From JAAYLU01 sp964458805 (GTDB taxonomy: Bacteria; Synergistota; Synergistia; Synergistales; Aminobacteriaceae), in contig CAYWKH010000020.1 in the NCBI GenBank assembly GCA_964458805.1, positions 1 through 23,732 on the forward strand: DNA of 23,732 nt, written 5' to 3'. The notes below the pieces were generated by a model. That model saw nothing but the letters and a program-made list of their open reading frames with translations, was not told where the DNA came from and made no database searches. The translations under genes and the position numbers were made by a program. Below are positions 6,665-14,495 of the stretch, one piece after another. Numbering within the stretch: the stretch's first letter is position 1; every line of letters starts with the position of its first letter.

Positions 6665-7749
6665 AGAAATACGCGGTTGTGCTGTTGTTTTTAGCACTTT
6701 TCGGCGGCCTCATTTTTTACAGGATGAAGGAGAGCGAGCCCACCCTGGCGAACGGGCCCGCGACGGAGGAGCTTGTGGTGAGGACAGTCTCACCGGTGGT
6801 CCGCAGGTTCGCGGAGACGGTCTCCTTCGCGGCGAACGTCGAGCCGGAGGAGACGGCGGCGGTCGTCGCGAAGGTCCCGGGCCGCACGGTGCTGACCGTG
6901 CTGGTGAACGAGGGGGACAGGGTGAAGAAGGGGCAGACTCTCGCGACCCTGGACGACAGCCTGCTGCGCCAGCAGATGGCCCAGGCGGAGGCGGCGCTGG
7001 GGAAGGCGGGGACCTACGCCGCGACGGCGCGGTCGGATTTCAAGCGAATTGAGTCGCTCTACCAGGAGAACGTGGTAAGCCGCCAGCAGTTCGAGCGGAT
7101 GGAGGGGGAGTCCAAGGTGGCGGCCCGCCAGGTGGAGGAGGCTCGCGCGGCGCTGAATCAGCTGAAGATTACGCTCGGCTACCACACGCTGGAGGCGCCG
7201 GTGGACGGGGTGGTGATGGCGCGCAGCGTGGACCCGGGCGATACGGCCTCCCAAATGCCGGCCTTCGTGATCTCCAGGCAGGACAACGTGACCGTGTTGG
7301 GAGGGGTGCCGGAGAGGCGCTACCCAAGGGTGAAGGTTGGTCAGAGGGTCGAGGTGAGGTTGGACGCCTTCCCCGAGGAGGCCTTCGAGGGCGTGGTGTC
7401 GCGCATAGCGCCGTCGCTGGACCCGGCCACCAGGACGGGGAAGGTGGAGGTCTCCCTGCCGTCGCAGGGACGGATCATGCCGGGGATGTTCGCCCGCGTG
7501 ACCCTGCTCCTGGGCGAGAGGGAGTCGCTCGCCCTGCCGATGGAGGCGGTGGGCAGGATGGCCGGGGCGGGGGAGAGCGTCTGCTACGTGGTCTCCTCGG
7601 ACACGGCGCTTCTTCGCAAGATCGCCACGGGGCTTGAGCAGGAGGGGTTCGTCGAGGTCGCGGGCGGCCTTGAGCCGAGCGAGAGGGTCGTCGCAGACCG
7701 CTCCGACAAGCTGAGGGACGGGGCGAGGGTGAAGGTGGCGGACAGATGA
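6661..7749 (+). CDS. RND efflux periplasmic adaptor (membrane fusion protein)
   Basis: A 362-residue HlyD/AcrA-type adaptor. Residues 1-20 form an N-terminal membrane anchor or signal (KKYAVVLLFLALFGGLIFYR) with no lipobox. The biotinyl-lipoyl-like half, AAVVAKVPGRTVLTVLVNEG then DRVKKGQTLATLDD, is followed by a coiled-coil hairpin (LLRQQMAQAEAALGKAG to ARAALNQLKI), the second lipoyl half TLEAPVDGVVMARSVDPGD and the beta-barrel region with LDPATRTGKVEV and MPGMFARVTL. It starts in an ATGA overlap with the channel gene and ends in an ATGA overlap with the pump gene, indicating translational coupling. It should bridge pump and channel in the periplasm. Confidence 0.9.
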   Translation: MKKYAVVLLFLALFGGLIFYRMKESEPTLANGPATEELVVRTVSPVVRRFAETVSFAANVEPEETAAVVAKVPGRTVLTVLVNEGDRVKKGQTLATLDDSLLRQQMAQAEAALGKAGTYAATARSDFKRIESLYQENVVSRQQFERMEGESKVAARQVEEARAALNQLKITLGYHTLEAPVDGVVMARSVDPGDTASQMPAFVISRQDNVTVLGGVPERRYPRVKVGQRVEVRLDAFPEEAFEGVVSRIAPSLDPATRTGKVEVSLPSQGRIMPGMFARVTLLLGERESLALPMEAVGRMAGAGESVCYVVSSDTALLRKIATGLEQEGFVEVAGGLEPSERVVADRSDKLRDGARVKVADR

Positions 7750-10700
7750 ACCTGCCGGAGTTCTCAGTCAAGCGCAGAACCATGATGCTCATGGTCTTCC
7801 TGGTCGTAATACTGCTGGGCGGGATAGTATTCACCACGCTGAAGCTGGACCTGTTGCCGAAGATAGAGCCGCCGGTGGTGAACATCCTGACGACCTGGCC
7901 GGGGGCGTCGGCCAGCGACGTGGAGCAGAGGGTCACGAAGACCATCGAGGACGACATGTCCATGATCGAGGGGGTGGACAAGATCTTCTCGCGCTCGATG
8001 GACAACGTCTCCGTGGTGACGGTGCAGTTCAAGTGGGGAGAGGACCTCGACGTCAAGATGGGCGACATCCGCGACTCGATCAGCTTCGTCAAGCGCGACC
8101 TGCCCGCCGACGCGGAGGAGCCGGTCCTCCTGAGGATCACCTCCGGGACGATTCCCTTTCTCACCCTGTCGCTGACCGCGGAGAGGTCCTACGAGGGGCT
8201 GTACCGCTTCGCCGACAGGGTAGTGATGGAGAACCTGGCCCGAATTCCTGGCGTGGGCCAGGTGCTGGTCTTCGGAGGCGAGCAGAGGGAGATACAGGTG
8301 CGCATCGACGCCGAGAAGCTGGAGGCGTTCGCCGTGTCGATCCCGGGGATAATCGGCGCGATAGAGAGCGAGAACATCAACATCCCGGCCGGCTCCCTGA
8401 AGCAGGGGGAGACGGAGTACTACATCCGCGTGCCGGGGCGCTTCGCCTCCGTGAGCGAGATCGGCAGGACGGTGGTCGGGGTCTCGGGCGGCAGGCCGGT
8501 CTACCTTGACGACGTCGCCGAGGTCGCCGACACCTACAAGGATCAGGAGATCAAGGGTTTCCACCAGGGGGAGCCCGCGGTCATCATGGTGGTGCTGAAG
8601 ACCGGCGACGCGAACACGGTCGAGGTGACGCGCGCAGTGCTCGACAGGCTTGAGGAGCTGAAGGAGAAGGAGTTCCCCGCGGACGTGGACTACCACGTGG
8701 GGATGAACACGTCGGAGTTCATCATGAACTCGATCAACAACCTCTCCTCGTCGCTGATAGTCGGGATAGTGCTGGTGTTCGTCGTGACGTGGATCTTCCA
8801 GAAGCGCCTGTCGGCTTCGCTGATAATCTGCGGGGCCATCCCGTTCTCGCTTCTGATCACTTTCATCGTGATGGGGAAGCTGGACTACACGATCAACATC
8901 TTCACCCTCTCGGCTCTCGCGATGGCGAGCGGCATGGTCGTGGACAACTGCATCGTGGCCACCGACCAGATCGTCTACCACCTGGAGAAGGGGGCGCGTA
9001 GGAGCGCGGCGAGCATCATCGGCACCGGGGAGGTGCGCTCCTCCCTGATAGCCTCTACCCTGACCACTGTGGTGGTGCTGCTGCCGCTGGCGTTCATAAG
9101 CGGGCTGGTGGGGGTCTTCTTCTCGTCTCTGACCATCGTCATGGTGACCGCGGTGGCGGCGTCGCTGTTCGTCAGCCTGTCCTTCATACCGATGATGGGG
9201 AGCGTATTCTTCAAAAGGGAGGAGGACAGGCTGCGCCTGCACAAGTACACGGACAGGATCATCTCGAGGCTGGAGGCCGGGTACGAGGATCTGCTGGAGT
9301 GGAGCCTGGACAACCGGCGGAAGGTGTTCGCGGTCTCGGTGGTCCTGCTGGCCCTGACCTTCCTGTCGTTCAGCATGATCGGGACGGAGCTTACCCCGGA
9401 GCCGGACACGGGGGAGATCATGATAACCGTCACCCTGCCGGAGGGGACAAGAATAGAGGAGACGGACGCGCTGGTGCTCAAGACCATCGAGCATGCTCGA
9501 AAGTCGGTGCCCGAGGCCGTCAACATCTACGGCTACGACGGACGCGACGAGAAGGGGCTTACCCTCGCCGCGGGACAGGAGTCCGGGCCGAATGTAGGAA
9601 ACGTGGGGCTCAAGCTGGTCGACAAGAGGCAGAGGAAGAGGAGCGCCTTCGAGATAGGCGAGGAGCTGCGGGCGTGGCTGAACGAGCAGCCGGCCATCGA
9701 GAAGATGAACGTGCTGGTGAGCTCCCCGATAAAGGCCATGTTCCTCGGCACGAAGCCGTTGACAATAGAGATATACGGGGAGAAACTGGAGGAGGTCACG
9801 TTGGTCGCCGCCGACGTGAAGCGACTGATCGGCGGCATCCCGGGCGTGGTCGACATCAGCGCCAGCCAGAAGCAGAGCAGGCCGGAGATAAGAGTGAACG
9901 TCGACCGGGAGAAGGCCTCGATGCTCGGCGTGAGCACCGCGGCGGTGGGCAAGTCCCTGCGGACGTACTTCTACGGCTACGAGACGGGCGAGAGCTACTG
10001 GGAGGGGGAGGACGACTACCCGATCAGGCTGCGCCTGAGGGAGGAGCAGCGCAACTCCCGCGAGGTCTTCGACCGCCTGATGATCCCGTCCGTCACCGGG
10101 AGGACGGCGCGCCTGTCGAACCTCGCGACCTACGAGGACACGATGGGGCCGCCGGAGATCCAGAGGAAGAACAAACAGCGCTACGTCACGGTGGAGAGCA
10201 ACGTCCACGGGCGTTCGCTGGGCGAGGTCACGGCGGACGCGCGCGCCCTGATAGAGAGGATGGACAAGCCCTCCGGGGTGACCATCGAGTTCGGCGGGCA
10301 GATCCGCGAGCAGGCCGAGGCCTTCCAGCAGATGGCGCTGCTGATCCTGCTGGGCATCACGCTGGTCTACATGGTCATGGCGGGGCAGTACGAGGCCTAC
10401 CTCGACCCGTTCGTGATAATGTTCAGCATACCGTTCGCCCTGACCGGCGTGGCGTTCGCCTACCTGGCGACCGGGCTCTACCTCTCGTTGCAGGCGATGC
10501 TCGGCATAGTCATGCTTGTCGGGATCGTGGTCAACAACGCCATCGTGCTTGTGGACTACATCAACCTGCTCCGCGCCAGGGGGACGCCGCTGCGCAGGGC
10601 GCTGATAGAGTCCGGAGGGAGACGGCTGCGCCCGGTGCTGATGACCACCCTGACGACATTCTTCGGCATGCTGCCGATGGCGGTCAGCAACGCGCAGGGC

Positions 10701-10850
10701 TCGGAGATATGGCGGCCGCTGGCGGTTTCCGTCATGGGAGGGCTGATGATCTCGACCCTCGTCACTATGGTTCTTGTGCCGGTGGTCTACAGCCTGTTCG
10801 AGGAGAAGATCAGGAGAAGAGGGCGTTTTGCGGAGGCGGTGAAGGCATGA
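7746..10850 (+). CDS. RND-family efflux pump, inner-membrane transporter (AcrB/HAE1-like)
   Basis: A 1034-residue resistance-nodulation-division permease, full family length. The start VKRRTMMLMVFLVVILLGGI is transmembrane helix 1, followed by LDLLPKIEPPVVNI and the porter motif TTWPGASASDVEQRVTKTIE. The two halves each have a large periplasmic loop and a helix bundle. Helix 4 carries ASGMVVDNCIVATDQI with the proton-relay Asp, the second Asp of AcrB being Asn as in many relatives. Helix 10 carries GIVVNNAIVLVDYINLLRARG. The sequence fits drug or amphiphile export rather than the heavy-metal branch, but the substrate is not determined. It is flanked by four-base overlaps with the adaptor and the small gene behind it. 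Confidence 0.92.
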   Translation: MNLPEFSVKRRTMMLMVFLVVILLGGIVFTTLKLDLLPKIEPPVVNILTTWPGASASDVEQRVTKTIEDDMSMIEGVDKIFSRSMDNVSVVTVQFKWGEDLDVKMGDIRDSISFVKRDLPADAEEPVLLRITSGTIPFLTLSLTAERSYEGLYRFADRVVMENLARIPGVGQVLVFGGEQREIQVRIDAEKLEAFAVSIPGIIGAIESENINIPAGSLKQGETEYYIRVPGRFASVSEIGRTVVGVSGGRPVYLDDVAEVADTYKDQEIKGFHQGEPAVIMVVLKTGDANTVEVTRAVLDRLEELKEKEFPADVDYHVGMNTSEFIMNSINNLSSSLIVGIVLVFVVTWIFQKRLSASLIICGAIPFSLLITFIVMGKLDYTINIFTLSALAMASGMVVDNCIVATDQIVYHLEKGARRSAASIIGTGEVRSSLIASTLTTVVVLLPLAFISGLVGVFFSSLTIVMVTAVAASLFVSLSFIPMMGSVFFKREEDRLRLHKYTDRIISRLEAGYEDLLEWSLDNRRKVFAVSVVLLALTFLSFSMIGTELTPEPDTGEIMITVTLPEGTRIEETDALVLKTIEHARKSVPEAVNIYGYDGRDEKGLTLAAGQESGPNVGNVGLKLVDKRQRKRSAFEIGEELRAWLNEQPAIEKMNVLVSSPIKAMFLGTKPLTIEIYGEKLEEVTLVAADVKRLIGGIPGVVDISASQKQSRPEIRVNVDREKASMLGVSTAAVGKSLRTYFYGYETGESYWEGEDDYPIRLRLREEQRNSREVFDRLMIPSVTGRTARLSNLATYEDTMGPPEIQRKNKQRYVTVESNVHGRSLGEVTADARALIERMDKPSGVTIEFGGQIREQAEAFQQMALLILLGITLVYMVMAGQYEAYLDPFVIMFSIPFALTGVAFAYLATGLYLSLQAMLGIVMLVGIVVNNAIVLVDYINLLRARGTPLRRALIESGGRRLRPVLMTTLTTFFGMLPMAVSNAQGSEIWRPLAVSVMGGLMISTLVTMVLVPVVYSLFEEKIRRRGRFAEAVKA

Positions 10851-11149
10851 TGAACATGGTGTGGCTTCACTTCGGCGAGATGCTGGCCGACGAGGTGACG
10901 GAGCTGCTCGACGACGCGGGAGTGGAGTACTACAGCGCCTGGCGCGACGTACTCTGGAGGGACAACGTTGGCGACAACACGCGCTGGGACGACGCCGTCT
11001 TCCCCGGGAAGAACTGGGCGGTGCAGCTCCTCTGCGAGCCTGAGACGGTGGACGACATAAGGCGGCGCCTGGAGGGCCTCATGGAGGACCCGTTCGTCAG
11101 GGGGTTGGGGATAGTGATGTACGTATCCGATGCGGAGCGAGTGCTCTGA
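10847..11149 (+). CDS. Small P-II-like transporter-associated protein
   Basis: A 100-residue cytoplasmic protein that starts inside the pump stop codon (ATGA overlap), so it is translationally coupled to the pump. It looks like the small proteins found after RND pumps in other anaerobes, which I recall being annotated as PG0541-family transporter-associated proteins. These have a P-II/ferredoxin-like fold, fitting the beta-alpha-beta pattern with VTELLDDAGVEYYSAWRDVL early and PETVDDIRRRLEGLM late. The middle has an unusually Trp- and Asp-rich loop (about residues 32-60: WRDVLWRDNVGDNTRWDDAV). A role in sensing or modulating the pump is plausible but unproven. The family call is from memory; tight operon linkage is seen directly. 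Confidence 0.65.
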   Translation: MMNMVWLHFGEMLADEVTELLDDAGVEYYSAWRDVLWRDNVGDNTRWDDAVFPGKNWAVQLLCEPETVDDIRRRLEGLMEDPFVRGLGIVMYVSDAERVL

Positions 11150-11177
11150 TGCGGATCGGCGGCTTGGAGGCGAGAAC

Positions 11178-11540
11178 ATGAGCAAGATGGTAGTGATATT
11201 TGAAGTGACGCCGTTCGACGATGCGAGCAAGGAGGAGTACCTGGAGCTGTCGGCGAGCCTGAGGCCCCTGCTCGTTGACCACGGCGGGTTTTTGGGCGGG
11301 GAGCGGTTCCAGAGCCTGTCGGACCCGAGGAAGCTGCTCTCGATCAACTTCTGGGATAGCGAGGAGGAGCTCGAGAAGTGGAGAAACAGGGCCGAGCACC
11401 GGATGGCCCAGCTGGCCGGCAGGGAGAGGCTGTTCGAGAGCTACCGGATAACCGTGGCGGCGGTGGCCAGGGAGTACTCGATGGAAGACAGGGCCCAGGC
11501 CCCCGAGGACTCCAACAGGCATTTCCACGTCGGAAAGTAG
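11178..11540 (+). CDS. Antibiotic-biosynthesis-monooxygenase (ABM)-like protein
   Basis: A 120-residue protein with a dimeric alpha/beta-barrel (ABM) domain: MVVIFEVTPFDDASKEEYLE as first strand and helix, GGFLGGERFQSLSDPRKLLS as the strand hairpin, and INFWDSEEELEKWRNRAEHR, the best-known motif of the family, leading to the final SYRITVAAVAREY strand. A 20-residue charged tail follows. ATG 11178 follows GGAGG at 11165-11169. It lies 28 bases after the P-II-like gene and is probably the last gene of the efflux operon. Such proteins include small cofactor-free oxygenases and heme-binding relatives; in an apparent anaerobe it may serve another role. Confidence 0.75.
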   Translation: MSKMVVIFEVTPFDDASKEEYLELSASLRPLLVDHGGFLGGERFQSLSDPRKLLSINFWDSEEELEKWRNRAEHRMAQLAGRERLFESYRITVAAVAREYSMEDRAQAPEDSNRHFHVGK

Positions 11541-11599
11541 GGGGAAAAAGCACCTGGGGAAGGTCGGGAACTCGGGCCGAGCATCGAGGCGCGCAGGCA

Positions 11600-13003
11600 T
11601 TACCGCTCGTCCAAAAGCTCCTCAAGCCCCGCGAGAGTTATATTCCCCGCTCTCTCGGCCCGTTCCGCCAACCCTTTTGTAAAGCCTGATCTGCTGAACA
11701 AAAAAAACTCCCTTTCGGAATCCTGAAGCAGATTAGCGGATCTCCGAACCAACTTGTCCAGTTCGTCGGAGGCCGTCTTTTCACCTCTCCACTTGCATTC
11801 GCCGAACAGCGCGATCTTCTCGCCGGAGGCTACTATGTCTATCTCCTCCTGCTGCCTCGTCGCCGGGTTTGCGCCCCACCACCTGGAAAAGCCGGTGTAA
11901 ATACCCGCGAGGCGTTTTCTCCTGTTCAGCCTGACCAGGTACTGGCGGCATATCTCCTCGAATACAGGTCCGAAATACTCGTTGTAGTGAGGCTTGATCA
12001 TCATGTCGTACGCCTCGTAAGCCATCCCCATCTCGATCATCGGCAGAGCCTTCGGAATGAATCGGTGCCAGAACCTGAAAAGATGATCCTTTACCCGGTA
12101 GAGGACCTTCCGAGGGGACTTTTCGCCAAAAGGGCGTTCTTTTTCGATTATCTCCAGATCAAGCAGCGCCCGGATGTAGTTGGCGGCGCTCTTCGATGGC
12201 ACTCCGACTCTTTCGGATATCTCGGACTGTTGCCTCATGCCGCCGGCTATGGCCCTGATGACGGAGTTGTACACGGCGGGCTCGCGCATCTCTTGCTTCA
12301 TGAGATTAGCTGGCTCTTCAAACAAGACCCCCGAGCTGGTCAGAAACTCCTCCGTCACCGCCTCTCTGAAGCCGCCTCTGCGAGACATGGCCAGGAGGTA
12401 TTGAGGAATGCCTCCCGCGACTCCGTAGGCCATGAGTTTCTCCGGGCCGCTCCATCCCGGAAAGAACTCCATGCTGTCGAAGCTGTCCAGGGGCTGGATT
12501 TTGAACTGGGCGGTACGCCTTCCGTAGAGAGGGCTCTTGTAGTTCAAGACCTCGTTTTCCATAAAGCTCATGGAAGAGCCACACAGTATGAGGAACAGAT
12601 TGGTCCCGACGAAGTAGTGGTCTATGGCCTTCTGTAGGATCGACGGCAAAGAGGGGTTGGCCGACGCGAGATAGGGGTACTCGTCGATGGCCAGGATAAG
12701 GCGCTCCGTGCGGGCGAAGCCGGAGACATAGCGAAAGGCCGAGTCCCACGAGTCGAAGGCGCTTATGTAGGACGACGCGTCTCCCGGAAGCGCCTCGAGA
12801 AGCGCCGTGGAAAAAAGACGAAGGGCTTCGGCGTCATTCTGCTCGATGGCTGCGAAGAAGACGCATCTCTTCCCGGTGCAGAACTCCCGCAGCAACCGCG
12901 TCTTTCCCACTCGCCGTCGCCCGTAGATCACCGGCATCTGGAAGCCGGACTCCTGGTAAAGAGCCTCCAACTTTGCCATCTCCGTCTCTCTGCCGACGAA
13001 CAT
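11600..13003 (-). CDS. AAA ATPase with C-terminal nuclease-like domain (ATPase_2/DUF234 family)
   Basis: A 467-residue protein of the archaeal-type ATPase family found widely in anaerobic bacteria and archaea. MFVGRETEMAKLEALY is the family opening. Walker A is GRRRVGKT (28-35), Walker B LILAIDEYP with Asp-Glu at 107-108, and LCGSSMSFME matches sensor 1. A winged-helix region around residues 255-290 (GMRQQSEISERVGVPSKSAA) precedes a C-terminal DUF234 domain that keeps EEIDIV and GECKW (about 388-405), the Asp and Glu-x-Lys of a PD-(D/E)xK nuclease fold. ATG 13003 follows GGAGGTGG. Function is not established for the family. It stands alone with its own regulated-looking promoter, next to the tRNA where foreign DNA begins. 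Confidence 0.85.
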   Translation of the reverse strand: MFVGRETEMAKLEALYQESGFQMPVIYGRRRVGKTRLLREFCTGKRCVFFAAIEQNDAEALRLFSTALLEALPGDASSYISAFDSWDSAFRYVSGFARTERLILAIDEYPYLASANPSLPSILQKAIDHYFVGTNLFLILCGSSMSFMENEVLNYKSPLYGRRTAQFKIQPLDSFDSMEFFPGWSGPEKLMAYGVAGGIPQYLLAMSRRGGFREAVTEEFLTSSGVLFEEPANLMKQEMREPAVYNSVIRAIAGGMRQQSEISERVGVPSKSAANYIRALLDLEIIEKERPFGEKSPRKVLYRVKDHLFRFWHRFIPKALPMIEMGMAYEAYDMMIKPHYNEYFGPVFEEICRQYLVRLNRRKRLAGIYTGFSRWWGANPATRQQEEIDIVASGEKIALFGECKWRGEKTASDELDKLVRRSANLLQDSEREFFLFSRSGFTKGLAERAERAGNITLAGLEELLDER

Positions 13004-13029
13004 TCCGCCACCTCCGATCTAATTCAAGA

Positions 13030-13051
13030 TAGCCTAATCTAAATTAGGCTA
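13030..13051. promoter_or_regulatory. Inverted repeat in the ATPase leader
   Basis: TAGCCTAAT, loop CTAA, then ATTAGGCTA: a perfect nine-base inverted repeat between the promoter and the ribosome-binding site of the reverse ATPase gene. It could be an operator or an mRNA hairpin. It has no T-run after it on the reverse strand, so it is not a typical terminator. Confidence 0.5.
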
Positions 13052-13070
13052 AACGTGATTAGATAAATGG

Positions 13071-13099
13071 ATTATAGGCGCGATCCCGCGCCTCGTCAA
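13071..13099 (-). promoter_or_regulatory. Promoter of the ATPase gene, with a palindrome in the spacer
   Basis: On the reverse strand TTGACG (13094-13099) and TATAAT (13071-13076) are 17 bases apart, a near-consensus promoter. The spacer contains the palindrome GGCGCGATCCCGCGCC (13077-13092, six-base arms), a plausible operator. Confidence 0.65.
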
Positions 13100-13188
13100 G
13101 AAGAGCGCCGCCGCCTTGTTCTTGCGGGCTACTTTTCGAGGATCAGCAGAACCCGTCTACCTTCTCCTTGAAAAAAGCGCCATTCTGG

Positions 13189-13216
13189 TTGACAACCCAA
13201 AAACACCCGCTATAAT
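13189..13216 (+). promoter_or_regulatory. Strong promoter of the tRNA-Thr gene
   Basis: Perfect TTGACA and perfect TATAAT with a 16-base spacer, 13 bases before the tRNA start. This is typical of a stable-RNA promoter and belongs to the host side of the junction. Confidence 0.8.
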
Positions 13217-13229
13217 GTTCTTTCGGCGG

Positions 13230-13267
13230 GCCGGTGTAGCTCAGTTGGTAGAGCAGCTGACTTGTAA
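13230..13267 (+). tRNA. 5' half of tRNA-Thr(TGU), interrupted after the anticodon loop
   Basis: GCCGGTG acceptor strand, TA, D arm GCTC-AGTTGGTA-GAGC, A, anticodon stem GCTGA and loop CTTGTAA (anticodon TGT) are all present. The sequence then changes abruptly to AATGTTCTTTTG. The 3' anticodon strand, T arm and acceptor strand are missing, so no functional tRNA can form here. A vague T-loop resemblance (GATTAAAATCCC) at 13279-13290 lacks pairing. The anticodon loop is a known attachment site for tyrosine recombinases, so this is a candidate element end, with the whole tRNA possibly rebuilt at the far end. Confidence 0.85.
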
Positions 13268-13300
13268 AATGTTCTTTTGATTAAAATCCCGCAAACCCTT

Positions 13301-13334
13301 GCTACAGCCGATTTTATCAGCTGTAGCTTTTTTT
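13301..13334 (+). terminator. Intrinsic terminator beyond the broken tRNA
   Basis: GCTACAGC pairs perfectly with GCTGTAGC around an 11-base loop and is followed by seven T. It would stop transcription from the strong tRNA promoter before it reaches the element genes. Confidence 0.8.
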
Positions 13335-13439
13335 GTCAAGAATAATTTTTGCTGACCTTGTGCATAAATATGACAAAATTCCATTTTAAAAACCAATAAT
13401 CAAAATAAGTATTTAAAAGCAAAAAATAAAAATGACAAC

Positions 13440-13468
13440 AGCATGCCATTTGAGGCATGCTCTTTTTT
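13440..13468. terminator. Bidirectional-looking terminator at the end of the Rep-like gene
   Basis: AGCATGCC pairs with GGCATGCT around a six-base loop. TTTTTT follows on the forward strand. On the reverse strand the Rep-like stop codon lies just before the stem and GTTGTCATTTTTATTTTTT follows it, so it can end Rep transcription and block forward read-in. Confidence 0.7.
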
Positions 13469-14495
13469 ACGCTCTTTTTTGCTCAGGAGGAGCGCGGGGA
13501 GGAGCGCGGGTGCGGTGAAAAGTGTCCAAAAAGCCGATTTGCTCGCCCTCTATAATAATGCACGCCCCACCCCCTTTTCCCCTCCCCTCTCGGGAAGGGC
13601 AGCTGCCATTCTCTTTTAGAAAGTGGTCTTCCAAAGATTTTCTTTTTTTGCGGTGTTCGCGTCTCTGTTCACCTCCCTTCACCGCGGCGATGATGGATTT
13701 CCGAAGGCGGTCCTCTCGGAGATCCATCAGAGATGCCCTGAGACGTGCGCAAAACATACGGACCTCTGTGAGAGAAGAGCATTCTGTCCTGACGCGCTTC
13801 CATGCTGCGGAGAAAACCTCTGGAAGCATTGCGCAGGGAGTCGCAACTGCGATCACATCCCAGACCAGAAGCGCCGTCAAAGCGTCTTCGACCGATGATA
13901 TCCCCGCCTTTTTGCACGATGCGCGAGTGGAGAAGCGGTACTCGGTCCGCCAAATATGAATGCATAAGTCATCAACTCCTGTCTTGTGTTTCCGTTGCAG
14001 ATCAACGGTTTTGTCATATATTTCCACTGCTCGGGACGCAGGGCGTTTCTTCCCTGCGAGGAAAAGAGCACCCCCCGAAGGGTATTCTTCGAAAAGATGA
14101 AAATGGGGGATATGATCCGGTGCGGGGGATGTCTCGCGTCGCTCATCGAGGGTGTAGTCCACACGTCGCACGGTGCCATCTGACCAGTCGACGCCGCCCA
14201 CCATGACGGCGCACGCCTCCACGAGGCGAGAGATGATCTCGTCGGGACGCATCGGAGCGCGATATGTGCCATCATCCCCCGTATCGAGACGGATCACTGT
14301 ACGTCTGGGGCGCAGATGACCGCCTTCGATGTGTGCGCGCCATCCCTTGTTGACGACCATCCAGCGAAACCCGGTTTTTTTACGCCGACATCCGGACGCG
14401 GACAATGCCGCCTCCGGGATGCTTCGGACGCTTTTCAAAATAGATGGATATGAAACGATTATGGTATCGATTCCGGTGCGAACCACATTTTTCAC
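13467..14495 (-). CDS. Probable replication-initiation protein (phage/plasmid rolling-circle type)
   Basis: A 342-codon reverse frame (378 codons if the ATG at 14603 is used). The start is uncertain: GTG 14495 is preferred because a promoter-like TATATTATAC lies inside the longer frame and GIDTIIVSYPSI, just after it, resembles the start of gene II/X-type Rep proteins (usually IDTVxLxLP). Other Rep-like points are a basic WMVVNKGWRAHIEGGHLRPR segment, AVEIYDKTVDLQRKHKT with a Tyr that could be a nicking residue, and IHIWRTEYRFSTRASCKKAG, matching the (L)RxEhRh strand of this family. The C-terminus is basic and then low-complexity (SREGRGKGGGACI). A family search would be needed to confirm the assignment. 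It is the last gene of a reverse-strand cluster. Confidence 0.5.
   Translation of the reverse strand: MKNVVRTGIDTIIVSYPSILKSVRSIPEAALSASGCRRKKTGFRWMVVNKGWRAHIEGGHLRPRRTVIRLDTGDDGTYRAPMRPDEIISRLVEACAVMVGGVDWSDGTVRRVDYTLDERRETSPAPDHIPHFHLFEEYPSGGALFLAGKKRPASRAVEIYDKTVDLQRKHKTGVDDLCIHIWRTEYRFSTRASCKKAGISSVEDALTALLVWDVIAVATPCAMLPEVFSAAWKRVRTECSSLTEVRMFCARLRASLMDLREDRLRKSIIAAVKGGEQRREHRKKRKSLEDHFLKENGSCPSREGRGKGGGACIIIEGEQIGFLDTFHRTRAPPRAPPEQKRA

Noticed and set aside
5237..6697. Long reverse-strand open frame under the outer-membrane-channel gene
   Set aside because: It is an antisense shadow typical of GC-rich DNA: rich in Arg, His and Pro, without motifs, while the forward strand encodes a complete TolC-family protein.
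7764..10208. Very long reverse-strand open frame under the RND pump gene
   Set aside because: It is an antisense shadow with biased His, Arg, Asp and Val composition and no domain; the forward pump gene is unmistakable.
13268..13320. Intron in the tRNA anticodon arm
   Set aside because: Group I introns do occur in tRNA anticodon loops, but no matching 3' tRNA half follows. The TCAGC at 13317-13321 is only five bases, is part of the terminator stem and is not followed by a T arm.
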